A DNA stretch of 64,000 bases from Taibaiella sp. Its GTDB lineage: Bacteria > Bacteroidota > Bacteroidia > Chitinophagales > Chitinophagaceae. The position numbers were made by a program, and so were the translations under genes. The stretch is from contig JACDGL010000001.1 in the NCBI GenBank assembly GCA_013815385.1, positions 248,001 through 312,000 on the forward strand, read 5' to 3'. The notes beneath the pieces are model-generated. The model worked only from the letters and a program-made list of their open reading frames with translations, ran no database searches and was not told where the DNA came from. Below are positions 17,382 to 26,267 of this stretch, piece after piece. Position 1 is the first letter of the stretch. Each line of letters starts with the position of its first letter.

Positions 17382-17814
17382 CGTCTTTGATTTTGAAAGC
17401 CAGGAATGCGAAGTAATCTCTATACTTACCGGTAGCCCGGGGCCAGGGGCCTAACTGCTTTACAAATTGCAGCAAGGGCTCTGTAATTTCTTTAGCAAAA
17501 TGGATGGGCTGATAGCGGCCGTCGGTTTCGTAAATATGATAGCAATTCTTTTCCCCTTCGCAATTGACCACAAACTTAACAGTAACGTATCCACTGCCTT
17601 TGAAATTTTTGGGAAATACCACTGCCGCGCGCACCTTCCTTACCAATGCCTCTGAGCTAAGGGGGTATTTGATGCGCTTACTATAGTAATCGGGTATCCA
17701 TCCGGTATCGCAACGATGGCAGGATGCCGTATCGAGCACGTAGCGCCCGGCGCCGAGGGGCTGCGCCTGCGCACTGGCAGCAAAGAGCAATAAGAAACCA
17801 AGTATTTTGAACAT
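17356..17814 (-). CDS. exported protein of unknown function with a TonB-C-like segment
   Basis: Starts at ATG 17814 (MFKILGFLLLFAASAQAQ, a good signal peptide); an upstream ATG at 17847 would spoil it. A CHRC motif lies shortly after the signal cleavage site. The segment GYVTVKFVVNCEGEKNCYH followed by PLLQFVKQLGPWPRAT resembles the TonB C-terminal fold (a strand, then a helix, then W-x-PA), though the match is weak. It is probably periplasmic. Coupled to the TPR gene by a 26-bp overlap, so the two may act together. Confidence 0.6.
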   Translation of the reverse strand: MFKILGFLLLFAASAQAQPLGAGRYVLDTASCHRCDTGWIPDYYSKRIKYPLSSEALVRKVRAAVVFPKNFKGSGYVTVKFVVNCEGEKNCYHIYETDGRYQPIHFAKEITEPLLQFVKQLGPWPRATGKYRDYFAFLAFKIKDGVITNIIP

Positions 17815-18083
17815 GCTGAATGAGGTATGATGAATAAGACATTGCATTCAATAAAAATGGCTAACACCAAAATGTTAAAGTACATAAACTAACATGCCGG
17901 CTGAAATAATACCAATTATGGGTATGCAGATATTCCGGGATAGTATACTACATTCAATAGGCGTAAGAAGAGAAAACACGCCTGATGAAAAACCCAATGT
18001 ACCCCCTTATTTGTAATGGATAATGGAGGGTAAAGCAGACTGTGGAAATATGAGCGGAAGTAAGCTTCCGCCCATAAAAATAT

Positions 18084-18398
18084 TTATTCCGCTTTCTCTT
18101 CTGCATCTTCGCCATGCTTTACTATGTCGCCATCTTTGAAAAGAATGCCCTGTAGTATCTCTTTCCATTTTGGCTTCATCCGTATCAGGAATTCCAGGTC
18201 CATACCGAAGTGCTTGAATTCTTCTTTCTGGGCATTTGCCATAATGGCTTTAGCTGATTTATCCTTTTCTACAGACATACGCTGCTCGTACCAGTTAATG
18301 GCTTCTGCTTCTTCACCAAGTGAAGCGATCATACGGGCGAATGTGCGGGTTTTCTGTGACAGCTCATTGGCGGGCTCGTGGTATTGTTCAAATCCCAT
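18084..18398 (-). CDS. encapsulated-ferritin-like protein (EncFtn family), no encapsulin nearby
   Basis: A 104-residue helical protein. The pattern EEAEAINWYEQR (29-40) then KEEFKHFGMDLEFL (58-71) then W and GILFKDGDI matches the encapsulated ferritin family. Glu30, Glu32, Trp36, Tyr37, Glu60 and His63 line up with the iron-site and nearby residues of Rhodospirillum EncFtn at a constant offset of two. Such proteins oxidise and store iron, usually inside an encapsulin shell. No encapsulin gene flanks it here, and the C-terminus (HGEDAEEKAE) shows no obvious shell-targeting peptide. Likely an iron or rubrerythrin-like role in the cytosol. Family call fairly firm, function inferred. Confidence 0.72.
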   Translation of the reverse strand: MGFEQYHEPANELSQKTRTFARMIASLGEEAEAINWYEQRMSVEKDKSAKAIMANAQKEEFKHFGMDLEFLIRMKPKWKEILQGILFKDGDIVKHGEDAEEKAE

Positions 18399-18498
18399 TG
18401 TATTTTGTTTTTAATTGAAACGTTTGTGATCTAATATTGTTCATAAAATTCGTACCGTGCTACAGGGAGCTATAGTTGCCAAGCTACGCAAATTTAAA

Positions 18499-18825
18499 AT
18501 GGTAGATAAGTACCGCACCTTTTACAAGGTGCAGCCCTATGCCCTTTTTGCCGGGGACGACCAACACGATACCGTAACCCTGCTGCTGGATGATTGCTGC
18601 CGCGAACTGATAAAACTATACGAAGCAGCAAAAAAGAAACCTACCAAGACCAGCCTAAAAAAAACATGCAGCCAATGCATGAATGAGCTGATGAAAGCCC
18701 CGATAAATACAGAGAACAGGGAATTTGGCTATGAGCTATGCTGGTACCTATCTGAAATAGTACAGGTGGATCTGCTAAAAACCTCATCGAGCAAAAAATG
18801 GGGTTATAAACGGATACACCTATAA
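18499..18825 (+). CDS. hypothetical protein
   Basis: About 108 residues from ATG 18499 (MVDKYRTFYKVQPYALFAG); a GTG at 18457 would add 14 residues. Features are a charged helical segment (EAAKKKPTKTS), three cysteines including CSQC, and a Trp near the acidic ELCWYLSEIVQVD. No signal peptide or membrane segment. The composition recalls small DUF4844-type proteins but I cannot confirm this. It lies between the divergent EncFtn-like gene and a short gene with its own -7 box. Confidence 0.55.
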   Translation: MVDKYRTFYKVQPYALFAGDDQHDTVTLLLDDCCRELIKLYEAAKKKPTKTSLKKTCSQCMNELMKAPINTENREFGYELCWYLSEIVQVDLLKTSSSKKWGYKRIHL

Positions 18826-18859
18826 CCGAATCTTAGCATAGCGTTAGGGCTAATATGAG

Positions 18860-18867
18860 TATCTTTG
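18860..18867 (+). promoter_or_regulatory. Bacteroidota -7 box for the 18.9-kb gene
   Basis: TATCTTTG matches TAnnTTTG exactly. A TTAG at 18833-18836 is a poor -33 element. The box sits 40 bp before the ATG at 18907. Confidence 0.5.
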
Positions 18868-18906
18868 AAGCACCATCTCCGATAATTAGCAGGAGACACC
18901 CCGACT

Positions 18907-19188
18907 ATGAAAAAGGTACAAATATTTGCAGGAAATGACACGACTGACCTGCAGTTGCAAATAAATAAGTGGCTTGGCAAGAACAAGGATGTACAGGTAA
19001 TAAATACCAATATGGACTCCGCCATACTGAATAATAAGATCGTCTATACTTTCTATATATTATATGACCGTATAGGTGAGGCTGCACTGGCTATAAATAC
19101 GCTGATGAACGAAGCCGCAATGCCTGCCGGCGCCGAAAGCTCCAATATAGAGAGCAATACATTTACCCCTGCTGCCAAAGCGAACTAA
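18907..19188 (+). CDS. small protein, possibly Cse60-like
   Basis: A 93-residue cytoplasmic protein. Its opening, KVQIFAGNDTTDLQLQINKW followed by a short variable loop, then VQVINTNMDSA and VYTFYILYD, resembles the small Cse60 family (strand, helix 'DLE..IN.FL', strands). The match is by eye and weak. The last 25 residues are Ala/Ser-rich and probably disordered. It has its own -7 box and an AGGAG-like sequence about 13 bp before the start. Biological role unknown. Confidence 0.6.
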   Translation: MKKVQIFAGNDTTDLQLQINKWLGKNKDVQVINTNMDSAILNNKIVYTFYILYDRIGEAALAINTLMNEAAMPAGAESSNIESNTFTPAAKAN

Positions 19189-19197
19189 GGCTGCACT

Positions 19198-19227
19198 TTT
19201 GAATATGGGCTGGTAGCATTATCTTGT
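19198..19227 (+). promoter_or_regulatory. promoter of mtgA
   Basis: TTTG (19198-19201), an 18-bp spacer and TATCTTGT (19220-19227) fit the Bacteroidota pattern. Transcription would begin close to the ATG at 19233, implying a leaderless mRNA. Confidence 0.55.
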
Positions 19228-19232
19228 TGCCA

Positions 19233-19952
19233 ATGGCAAAGGGTAAAAGACCAAGAAGATTCTGGATATACATTTTTCGGTTCATCATTATATTATTCCT
19301 TTCATCAACTGCATACGCTCTGCTATGTAAATGGGTATTTCCGCCTGTAACTATAACACAAATAGCATCGCTTGTTACCGGCTATGGGCTGGATCGTGAT
19401 TATGTAAGCTGGAGTGAAATATCGCCCAATGTGAAGCTGGCTGCAATGGCCAGCGAAGACCAGCTATTTGCTGAACATAGCGGATTTGACTGGAACGCAA
19501 TAGAAAAGAGCATGGATGGCAAAAGAGCAGGCCGGAAACATAAAAGGGCCAGCGGTGCAGCCGCCAGCACCATTAGCCAGCAAGTAGCTAAGAATGTGTT
19601 TTTATGGCAAGGCAGCGGTGCCTGGCGCTACCTAAGAAAAGCTCCTGAGTTTTATTTTACTAAAATAATAGAATGGACATGGGGCAAGCAGCGTATATTG
19701 GAAGTGTACCTGAATGTAATAGAAATGGGACCAGGAGTATTCGGTATAGAAGCTGCATCGCAAAGGTATTTTCACAAGCATGCGCGCGCGCTAAGCCGTG
19801 CGGAAGCAGCCATGATAATAGCCTGCCTGCCTAATCCTAAAAAATTTACTGTAAAGCCCCAGAGCCGCTGGGTGCGGTGGCGCTATCCGCGCATCATGGA
19901 GCAAATGAATAACCTGGAAGGGTACCCAGGTATAGATGCCCTTACCAGGTAA
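19233..19952 (+). CDS. mtgA: monofunctional peptidoglycan glycosyltransferase
   Basis: Polymerises lipid II into glycan strands; GT51 family without a transpeptidase domain. One N-terminal membrane helix (FRFIIILFLSSTAYALL) anchors it facing the periplasm. Family motifs in order: catalytic-Glu motif EDQLFAEHSGFDW, GAAASTISQQVAKNVFLW, and RILEVYLNVIEMGPGVFGIE. Length is normal for MtgA. ATG 19233 is preferred to the upstream TTG because the -7 box ends only 5 bp before it. It ends 7 bp from the convergent acyl-CoA dehydrogenase gene. Confidence 0.93.
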   Translation: MAKGKRPRRFWIYIFRFIIILFLSSTAYALLCKWVFPPVTITQIASLVTGYGLDRDYVSWSEISPNVKLAAMASEDQLFAEHSGFDWNAIEKSMDGKRAGRKHKRASGAAASTISQQVAKNVFLWQGSGAWRYLRKAPEFYFTKIIEWTWGKQRILEVYLNVIEMGPGVFGIEAASQRYFHKHARALSRAEAAMIIACLPNPKKFTVKPQSRWVRWRYPRIMEQMNNLEGYPGIDALTR

Positions 19953-19959
19953 AATTATA

Positions 19960-21738
19960 TCAGAAGAAATATTTTTGTGTCTCCAATAGCCGGGCAGCTA
20001 TGCGGCGGCGGGCATCTTTAGTATTGAAGCTTTCTGTTTTGGTAAAGCGCTTGAGCCCCATAAGCATCATACGCTGTTCATCGCCTGTAGCAAAAGCATT
20101 GATCGCATTCTTGCCGGAATGATTGATACGGTCAGCAGCATCTGCAATAAAAGTGCGTGTGGCATCTAATGCCAGTGCAGCATTCTCATGATTGGTATCG
20201 TGCATTTTAATCGTTCGCAGTAATATACATTCGGCCTGGAATGTTTCCATTATCATGTCAGATATATTCATAAGTATCTCCTGCTCTGTTTCCAGCCTGG
20301 CCATCAGCTTCTGGGCGGCAGCGCCTGCGCACATCAGTATTGCTTTCTTAAAGTTTGCTATTGTCTTCAGTTCGGCTGTAAAAGGAGCATCGCTCTCCCC
20401 AAAATCAGGGATGCTCATTAGCTCTTTCTGCACTGCCATAGCAGGGCCTAATATATTGATACGCCCCTTCATAGCGCGTTTCAGGTACATATCTATTATC
20501 AGCAGCCTGTTAATTTCATTGGTGCCTTCAAAAATACGATTGATGCGGCTATCGCGATAAGAACGTGAGATATCATATTCATCAGAGTAGCCATTACCAC
20601 CGTATATCTGCACGCCTTCATCTACTATATAGTCAAGCGCTTCGGATCCTATTACTTTTAGCATGGCGCATTCTATTGCAAACTCTTCGGCAGCACCCAG
20701 CAGGGTATCATTGGCCTGCTTACCATCTGTATGCAATGCCTGTTCTTTCTCATCTATCCATCTGGCTGTACGGTATAGGGCACTTTCAGCGGCAAATGTC
20801 TTTATAACCATCTCCGCCAACTTGTACTGTATAGCACCAAAGCTGGCTATAGGGGTTTTGAATTGTTCACGGGTTGCAGCGTAAAGTACCGATGCTTTCA
20901 GTGCCCGCTTACCGGCTCCTAGTGCGGCTGCGCATAGTTTAAGGCGCCCTATATTCAGAATATTGAAGGCAATGATATGGCCTTTACCTATCTCGCCCAG
21001 CAGGTTATCTTTTGGTATGGCGCAGTTCTCGAAAAATAGCTGGCGGGTGCTGGAGCCCTTAATACCCATCTTGTGTTCTTCCTCGCCTAATGTAAGACCC
21101 GGGGTATTACGGTCTACTATAAATGCGCTGAACTTATCCCCATCTACCTTAGCAAAAACCGTAAATACATCTGCAAATCCCGCATTGGTTATCCAGATCT
21201 TTTGTCCGTTAAGCACGTATTGCATGCCATCTGCACTAATGGTAGCTGTAGTCCTGGCGCCCAGCGCGTCTGATCCTGATCCGGGCTCGGTAAGGGCGTA
21301 AGCACCCTTCATTTCTCCTGTAGCCAGCTTTGGTATATATTTTTGCTTCTGTGCCTCTGTGCCAAAATACAGGATTGGTAATGAGCCGATGCCATTGTGT
21401 GCTGCCATAGCTACTGCAAATGAATGGCCGCCACCCAGGCACTCGTTAACAAGTGTTGCCGTAACAAAGTCTTTCCCCAGGCCGCCATATTGTTCCGGAA
21501 ATGCAGCCCCTAAAAGCCCCAATGCACCTGCCTTATCAAGCAAAGATTGCATCAGGCCCGGCTCTTGTTTATCTATCTCGTTGAGATGTGGAATGACTTC
21601 TTTATCCAGAAAATCAAGCGACATCTCCATTATCATTCTCTGCTCTTCATTAAAATCTTCAGGAGTATATGTATTTGCAGTATCAGAAGGTTGTATCAGG
21701 AAGGAACCACCCGAAGCAGCTACAGTTATTGTATCCAT
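19960..21738 (-). CDS. acyl-CoA dehydrogenase family protein
   Basis: A 592-residue FAD enzyme that oxidises acyl-CoA to trans-2-enoyl-CoA. Core motifs: YALTEPGSGSDALGARTTA for FAD/substrate contact, WITNAGFADVFTVFAKVDG, and near residue 400 the EGTNEINRLLI segment typical of the family. The C-terminal 170 residues are a helical extension beyond the classic 380-residue core, as in the long acyl-CoA dehydrogenases of Bacteroidota. A single gene with no beta-oxidation partner adjacent; a hydroxyacyl-CoA dehydrogenase lies 7 kb away. Substrate chain length cannot be told from sequence. Confidence 0.9.
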   Translation of the reverse strand: MDTITVAASGGSFLIQPSDTANTYTPEDFNEEQRMIMEMSLDFLDKEVIPHLNEIDKQEPGLMQSLLDKAGALGLLGAAFPEQYGGLGKDFVTATLVNECLGGGHSFAVAMAAHNGIGSLPILYFGTEAQKQKYIPKLATGEMKGAYALTEPGSGSDALGARTTATISADGMQYVLNGQKIWITNAGFADVFTVFAKVDGDKFSAFIVDRNTPGLTLGEEEHKMGIKGSSTRQLFFENCAIPKDNLLGEIGKGHIIAFNILNIGRLKLCAAALGAGKRALKASVLYAATREQFKTPIASFGAIQYKLAEMVIKTFAAESALYRTARWIDEKEQALHTDGKQANDTLLGAAEEFAIECAMLKVIGSEALDYIVDEGVQIYGGNGYSDEYDISRSYRDSRINRIFEGTNEINRLLIIDMYLKRAMKGRINILGPAMAVQKELMSIPDFGESDAPFTAELKTIANFKKAILMCAGAAAQKLMARLETEQEILMNISDMIMETFQAECILLRTIKMHDTNHENAALALDATRTFIADAADRINHSGKNAINAFATGDEQRMMLMGLKRFTKTESFNTKDARRRIAARLLETQKYFF

Positions 21739-21848
21739 GGAATAAACATTTTAAGACCTACTAAAGTTAAGTTTAACATCGTTAAATTACCAACATTTAA
21801 TGGTAATCAGATTTTATAAAATCAATATAGATATAGATACAATAACTA

Positions 21849-22655
21849 ATGAGCAGTGAATCGGGATATGTGCGCATAGAAAGTGGCAAGCTTCATTACC
21901 TGCGCAGCGGTAACGGCAAAAAAATCCTGCTTGCATTTCATGGATATGGGAATAGTGCCTCCCTCTTTAGTTCATTTACCAACTACCTGGGCAAGGAATA
22001 TACTATTATCAGCATAGACCTGCCGTACCATGGCAAGAGTGAGTGGAGCGAGAAAGAAGCCCTGAAAAAAAAGGATATTATAATACTTGCAGATCACTTT
22101 ACTAAACAGCATCATGTAGAAAAGATATCATTACTGGGCTATAGCATAGGAGGTAAGGTGTGCCTTTCTATGGTGCAGGAAATACCGGAAAAAATAGATA
22201 AAGTACTGCTGATAGCTTCTGCCGGACTTATTTTCGAGCCCTTTTTTCATTTTGTTACCCGCAACTTTGCCGGCAGAAAATTATTCACAGGACTGCTTAC
22301 TAATCCAAAAAAATACCTGCAAGTCATAGACTGGTTAAAGAACAGGAAGCTGATAGCCGAGAACCGCTACCGGTTTGTGAATTATGTGCAATCAGAAGAA
22401 AGCCGAAAATTCCTGTTACGTGCATGGCCTGCTTTAAAGAACATGGTACCCGACCAAAGAAAATTGAAAGCAATTATCAGGCAATACCGGATACCAATTT
22501 GTATTTTTATGGGCAAGTACGATAAGATAATTCCTGCTGATACCGCTTTGCGCTTCCAGAAAGGATTAGATACCGTATCTGTAACCATATTACCTAAAGG
22601 CCACAGGGTATTTGATGCAGAAACACTGCAACAGATCACTAATTGCCTGTTATAA
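21849..22655 (+). CDS. alpha/beta hydrolase
   Basis: A 268-residue cytoplasmic hydrolase. The oxyanion motif FHGYGNS (about 29-35), the nucleophile elbow GYSIGG, an acid loop in FMGKYDKIIPADTA and the catalytic His in LPKGHRVFDAE are all present in the right order. It lacks a signal peptide. Substrate unknown; the family spans esterases, lipases and carbon-carbon hydrolases. The glycosyltransferase start lies 2 bp after its stop, so the two genes are probably co-transcribed. Confidence 0.85.
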   Translation: MSSESGYVRIESGKLHYLRSGNGKKILLAFHGYGNSASLFSSFTNYLGKEYTIISIDLPYHGKSEWSEKEALKKKDIIILADHFTKQHHVEKISLLGYSIGGKVCLSMVQEIPEKIDKVLLIASAGLIFEPFFHFVTRNFAGRKLFTGLLTNPKKYLQVIDWLKNRKLIAENRYRFVNYVQSEESRKFLLRAWPALKNMVPDQRKLKAIIRQYRIPICIFMGKYDKIIPADTALRFQKGLDTVSVTILPKGHRVFDAETLQQITNCLL

Positions 22656-22657
22656 CC

Positions 22658-23797
22658 ATGCATCTATTCATTTTCCTATGCCTGCTTCTCACTGCTATCT
22701 ATGCTATGCTTATGGTATTGTACCGGGTAGGATGGCAATTGCAGAAGGAGTTTCCACTGAGCAGCAGTATTTCATCCACTACTATCAGCATTATAATACC
22801 AGCGCGAAATGAGGCCGCAAACATAGAGCGCTGCATCAGGGCTATACTGGCACAGCACTACCCTGCGGCGCTTTATGAGATCCTAGTGATAGATGACCAC
22901 TCTGATGATGATACCTATAATCTCGTTAACTCATTCAGCTTGCCTAATGTGCGCTGCATAAGACTTGCAGAATATGTAGATGAGCATGAAAATATTACTG
23001 CTTATAAAAAGAAGGCGCTTACTGTGGGTATCAATAACAGCTCCGGTGAACTAATAATAACTACGGATGCTGATTGCATTGCCCTGCCTGACTGGCTTGC
23101 TGCAATGGCTGCTATATATGATGCTGAGGCACCTGCAATGATAATAGCACCTGTTGACTATACCAACAACAACAGCATTGTGCAACTTTTTCAATCGGTT
23201 GATTTTATGAGCATGCAGGGAATTACTGCTGCTACAAACCGATTGGGAATGGGCGGTATGAGCAACGGCGCTAACCTTGCGTTCAGCCGCACCGCTTTCA
23301 TTGCAGTAAATGGATATAAAGGCATTGACCATATTGCATCGGGCGATGATTACCTGCTGCTGATGAAGATAAAAAAGATGTTTCCTGATAAGATCGCTTA
23401 TCTGAAGTGCGCGAAAGCAATAGTAAATACTACTCCGCAACCTGACTGGAAAAGCCTCCTGCAACAGCGGATTAGGTGGGCATCAAAAGCGGGGAAATAT
23501 GACGATCGGAAAATGACCATTACTTTATTACTGGTCTACCTGTTTAATATAGGCTTGGTGGCTCTGTTTATTGCCGCGTTTTTCAACGCTTTGTTGTTTA
23601 CTTACATTGGTATTATGCTGTTGGTAAAAGTATTGTTCGAACTGTTCTTTGCATGGCCGGTAGCAGGTTTCTTCAATAAAAGACCACAGCTTATTTATCT
23701 TGTATTGTTACAGCCTTTGCACATCTTATATATCGTCCTCGCAGGTTTTTTAGGATTTTCAGGCAAGTATCAATGGAAAGGAAGAACTATAAAATAG
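22658..23797 (+). CDS. membrane glycosyltransferase, family 2
   Basis: A processive-type GT2 enzyme. One N-terminal helix (HLFIFLCLLLTAIYAML), then the GT-A domain with SIIIPARNEAANIERCI, ILVIDDHSDD, the DxD-like TTDADC, an acceptor motif GDDYLLL and a QxxRW motif (QQRIRW), then about three C-terminal helices. The layout suits transfer of sugars to a lipid or a growing chain at the inner membrane. ATG 22658 is chosen over 22643, which would overlap the hydrolase. Its stop abuts the stop of the convergent methylase gene with no intervening base. Confidence 0.88.
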   Translation: MHLFIFLCLLLTAIYAMLMVLYRVGWQLQKEFPLSSSISSTTISIIIPARNEAANIERCIRAILAQHYPAALYEILVIDDHSDDDTYNLVNSFSLPNVRCIRLAEYVDEHENITAYKKKALTVGINNSSGELIITTDADCIALPDWLAAMAAIYDAEAPAMIIAPVDYTNNNSIVQLFQSVDFMSMQGITAATNRLGMGGMSNGANLAFSRTAFIAVNGYKGIDHIASGDDYLLLMKIKKMFPDKIAYLKCAKAIVNTTPQPDWKSLLQQRIRWASKAGKYDDRKMTITLLLVYLFNIGLVALFIAAFFNALLFTYIGIMLLVKVLFELFFAWPVAGFFNKRPQLIYLVLLQPLHILYIVLAGFLGFSGKYQWKGRTIK

Positions 23798-24505
23798 TTA
23801 CCGGGCCAGCAATAAAAACACAGCAGGGGCTTTCTTTAGATCGGGCTGGTTTTTCTTCCATTCATCTATGGTCTGTGTTTTAATAAAAGCATCCGGCGCT
23901 CCTATACTCTCTGCTATGCAAAGGCGTGTGTTGCCATTGCAATTCTTTACAAGGTCGTTTAGCATATTGTTATTCCGGTAGGGTGTTTCTATAAATAACT
24001 GTGTCTGCTGTTCCTTTCGCGACGCATTTTCCATTGCTTTAATATACTGTCCACGTGCAGGCTCCTTAACCGGTATATAACCTTTGAAGCAGAAGCTTTG
24101 TCCATTAAGCCCGGAGGCCATAAGTGCCAGTATCAGAGAGCTGGGGCCTGTCAGGGGCACTACATGCGCACCTATTGTATGTGCTATGCCTGCCAGTATT
24201 GCTCCCGGGTCTGCTATTCCAGGGCAGCCGGCCTCGCTCATCACCCCTACATCACTGCCCTCTTTCAGCCAATCTAATAGCAGTTTTGTATCTGCGCCGG
24301 TGTGTTTATCAATTTCAGAGAATTGCAAAGTATCTATAACCAGGGTTGGGTGCAATAACTTTATGAACCTCCGGCCAGTGCGGGCATTCTCTGCAAAAAA
24401 GTGTTTGATATGAACTGTTTCTGTCCGCACCTCAGGCGATAAGGTTTGCAATGCACCATCCACAATGGGCAGGGGTATCATGTATAATTTACCTAATGGC
24501 TTCAT
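23798..24505 (-). CDS. RsmI-like tetrapyrrole-methylase-family SAM methyltransferase
   Basis: A 235-residue TP-methylase-fold protein. Typical motifs are GVMSEAGCPGIADPG, VVPLTGPSSLILALMASGL, and FIETPYRNNNML. RsmI methylates the 2'-OH of C1402 in 16S rRNA. This shorter Bacteroidota form begins with KLYMIPLPI in place of the usual GTPIGN start, so it is a divergent paralogue and the rRNA target is inferred only. It is divergently placed to the DNA glycosylase gene. Confidence 0.82.
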   Translation of the reverse strand: MKPLGKLYMIPLPIVDGALQTLSPEVRTETVHIKHFFAENARTGRRFIKLLHPTLVIDTLQFSEIDKHTGADTKLLLDWLKEGSDVGVMSEAGCPGIADPGAILAGIAHTIGAHVVPLTGPSSLILALMASGLNGQSFCFKGYIPVKEPARGQYIKAMENASRKEQQTQLFIETPYRNNNMLNDLVKNCNGNTRLCIAESIGAPDAFIKTQTIDEWKKNQPDLKKAPAVFLLLAR

Positions 24506-24524
24506 CAGGCATTAAAAATAGTGT

Positions 24525-24559
24525 TTTGCAGCGTATATGGTACTCATCCCCTATTTTCG
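24525..24559 (+). promoter_or_regulatory. possible promoter of the alkyladenine glycosylase gene
   Basis: TTTG (24525-24528) and TATTTTCG (24552-24559) with a longish 23-bp spacer. The -7-like box ends 4 bp before the ATG at 24564, which would give a leaderless mRNA. Confidence 0.35.
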
Positions 24560-24563
24560 GGTT

Positions 24564-25169
24564 ATGATATTGCCGGAATCGTTTTACCAAAGAAAGGATG
24601 TAGTGAAAATAGCCAAAGAGTTGCTGGGCAAAGTACTGGTAACTAACATCAATGGCATTTACACATCGGGGATGATAGTGGAAACCGAAGCCTATGCAGG
24701 CGCGGTAGATAAGGCATCTCATGCATTTGGCAACAGGCGTACCCGGCGCACCGATATCATGTATAGCCATGGTGGCGTAGCATATGTGTACCTGTGCTAT
24801 GGCATTCACCACCTGTTTAATGTAGTGACCAATGTACAGGATGTGCCCCACGCTGTGTTGGTTCGTGCCATAGAACCCCTGGAGGGCATAGAATACATGC
24901 TGGAAAGACGGAGGAAAGAAAAGCTATCGCCCATACTTACCGCTGGGCCTGGAGCTATGAGCCAGGCGCTAGGGCTGCATACAGTACATACAGGGAAACC
25001 CCTACAGGGCCCGGACGTATCTATTGAAGACCAAGGAATAAAGATAAATGCTAAAGACATAGTATCAGCTACACGGGTAGGTGTAGCCTATGCTGCCGAA
25101 GATGCAATGCTGCCCTACCGTTTCTACATAAAAGGGAATAAATATGTGAGTAAGGGGAAAGGCTTATAA
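24564..25169 (+). CDS. DNA-3-methyladenine glycosylase (MPG/AAG family)
   Basis: Excises alkylated purines in base-excision repair. From ATG 24564 it is 201 residues, starting [12 protein letters not shown] as the family usually does. Motifs include [41 protein letters not shown] with the catalytic-Glu and substrate-pocket tyrosines, FNVVTN and [11 protein letters not shown]. An ATG at 24537 would add nine unlikely residues. It ends at a strong bidirectional terminator. Confidence 0.92.
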   Translation: MILPESFYQRKDVVKIAKELLGKVLVTNINGIYTSGMIVETEAYAGAVDKASHAFGNRRTRRTDIMYSHGGVAYVYLCYGIHHLFNVVTNVQDVPHAVLVRAIEPLEGIEYMLERRRKEKLSPILTAGPGAMSQALGLHTVHTGKPLQGPDVSIEDQGIKINAKDIVSATRVGVAYAAEDAMLPYRFYIKGNKYVSKGKGL

Positions 25170-25181
25170 AAGGCCTAAAAT

Positions 25182-25210
25182 AGAAAAACCGGCGCGAGGC
25201 CGGTTTTTCT
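25182..25210. terminator. bidirectional terminator between AAG and PorP genes
   Basis: A 12-bp stem (agaaaaaccggc / gccggtttttct, allowing the closing C-G) with a 5-nt loop gcgag. A-rich on the left and T-rich on the right, so it can stop transcription from both convergent genes. Confidence 0.85.
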
Positions 25211-25229
25211 TATTATATAATATCTTGAA

Positions 25230-26267
25230 TTAGAATTTAGGACAAGCAAAGTTGTAAGTAGGGGATGCTTCGTGATGATTAATGCAACCATTGTAAATGA
25301 ATGAGAATTCATAAGCACCTGCACCGCCTGTAGCCGGAGTAAAGCTAGATACGTTTACATCGTAACTAAGACCGAACTGCATTTTAGCATACTGGAAGCC
25401 AACGTAAGGAGATATCGCATCCTGGTAACGGTACCATCCACCTAAATAAAGGATGGTGTTTTTCTGAAACTCAGGATCGTGGCCCGGATTCAGTACAAAT
25501 CCTACAGCCGCACCTAACATTATTTCAGTAGCTGAAGCCTGTGTCTGGTAAAGACCGCTTGCATAAAGCACTACATCCTGGTTCAGATCGAAAGAACCGC
25601 CGAGGTAAGCTGTCTGGCGTGAATGTATCTGGTGATTACCTGAAAGGAATGTTTCAACCGGCTGGGTAAGGTGGTAATAAGATATACCTGCATAAGCAGT
25701 AGCATGCTCAGCTACATGGCCGGAATACATAAGACCAACATTGTAATCAGGATAGGTAAGATCGGCATTACCGAAAACTTCCTGTGTACTATATGGGGTA
25801 CCGCCTGTAAATGCATCGAACTGATCTTCAAATTTTAGTTTGTTGAAATCAAGATTTTTCTGCACCAGGTAGCCCTGTACGCCAAAAGATAATGTATGCT
25901 GCTTATCCTTACCGAATGCTTTGTGGTAAGCCAGAGACAGACCAACTGTAGTGTTAGACAAACCTCCAAGACCTGAACGATCGTAGAGGCCTATGATACC
26001 CACACCGAGCGCATCGCCTTCGGGAAGTTTATTTTTCAGCGCTGCCATATCGAAAGATACAGTACCGGTAATGTAGGGATTACTGGATACGCTAGCCCAC
26101 TGTGAGCGGTAATTTGCAGCCACACGTACATCGCACTGTGTAAGGCCGGTAAGTGCCGGGTTTAGAGTGAGGGGTGATGTAAAATATTGAGTAAAGTGTA
26201 CATCCTGGGCCATCAATGAACTCGTCATCATCATTGCAGCACTCACCCCTAGTAATATTTTTTTCAT
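25230..26267 (-). CDS. PorP/SprF family type IX secretion system membrane protein
   Basis: A 345-residue outer-membrane protein of the PorP/SprF family. ATG 26267 starts a good signal peptide (MKKILLGVSAAMMMTSSLMA). The mature N-terminus has QDVHFTQYFTSPLTLNPALT, the hallmark of this family, followed by repeated amphipathic strands (VGIIGLYDRSGLGGLSNTT, AYHKAFGKDKQHTLSFGVQG) to a terminal strand-rich segment. PorP/SprF proteins work with the type IX secretion/gliding machinery or anchor type B cargo. No other T9SS genes are in the window. Four cysteines near the C-terminus are noted. Confidence 0.9.
   Translation of the reverse strand: MKKILLGVSAAMMMTSSLMAQDVHFTQYFTSPLTLNPALTGLTQCDVRVAANYRSQWASVSSNPYITGTVSFDMAALKNKLPEGDALGVGIIGLYDRSGLGGLSNTTVGLSLAYHKAFGKDKQHTLSFGVQGYLVQKNLDFNKLKFEDQFDAFTGGTPYSTQEVFGNADLTYPDYNVGLMYSGHVAEHATAYAGISYYHLTQPVETFLSGNHQIHSRQTAYLGGSFDLNQDVVLYASGLYQTQASATEIMLGAAVGFVLNPGHDPEFQKNTILYLGGWYRYQDAISPYVGFQYAKMQFGLSYDVNVSSFTPATGGAGAYEFSFIYNGCINHHEASPTYNFACPKF

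Noticed and set aside
18050-18075. A short inverted repeat gcggaag-taag-cttccgc after the EncFtn-like gene
   Set aside because: It lacks a T tract on the gene's strand and is only 7 bp, so no terminator is called.
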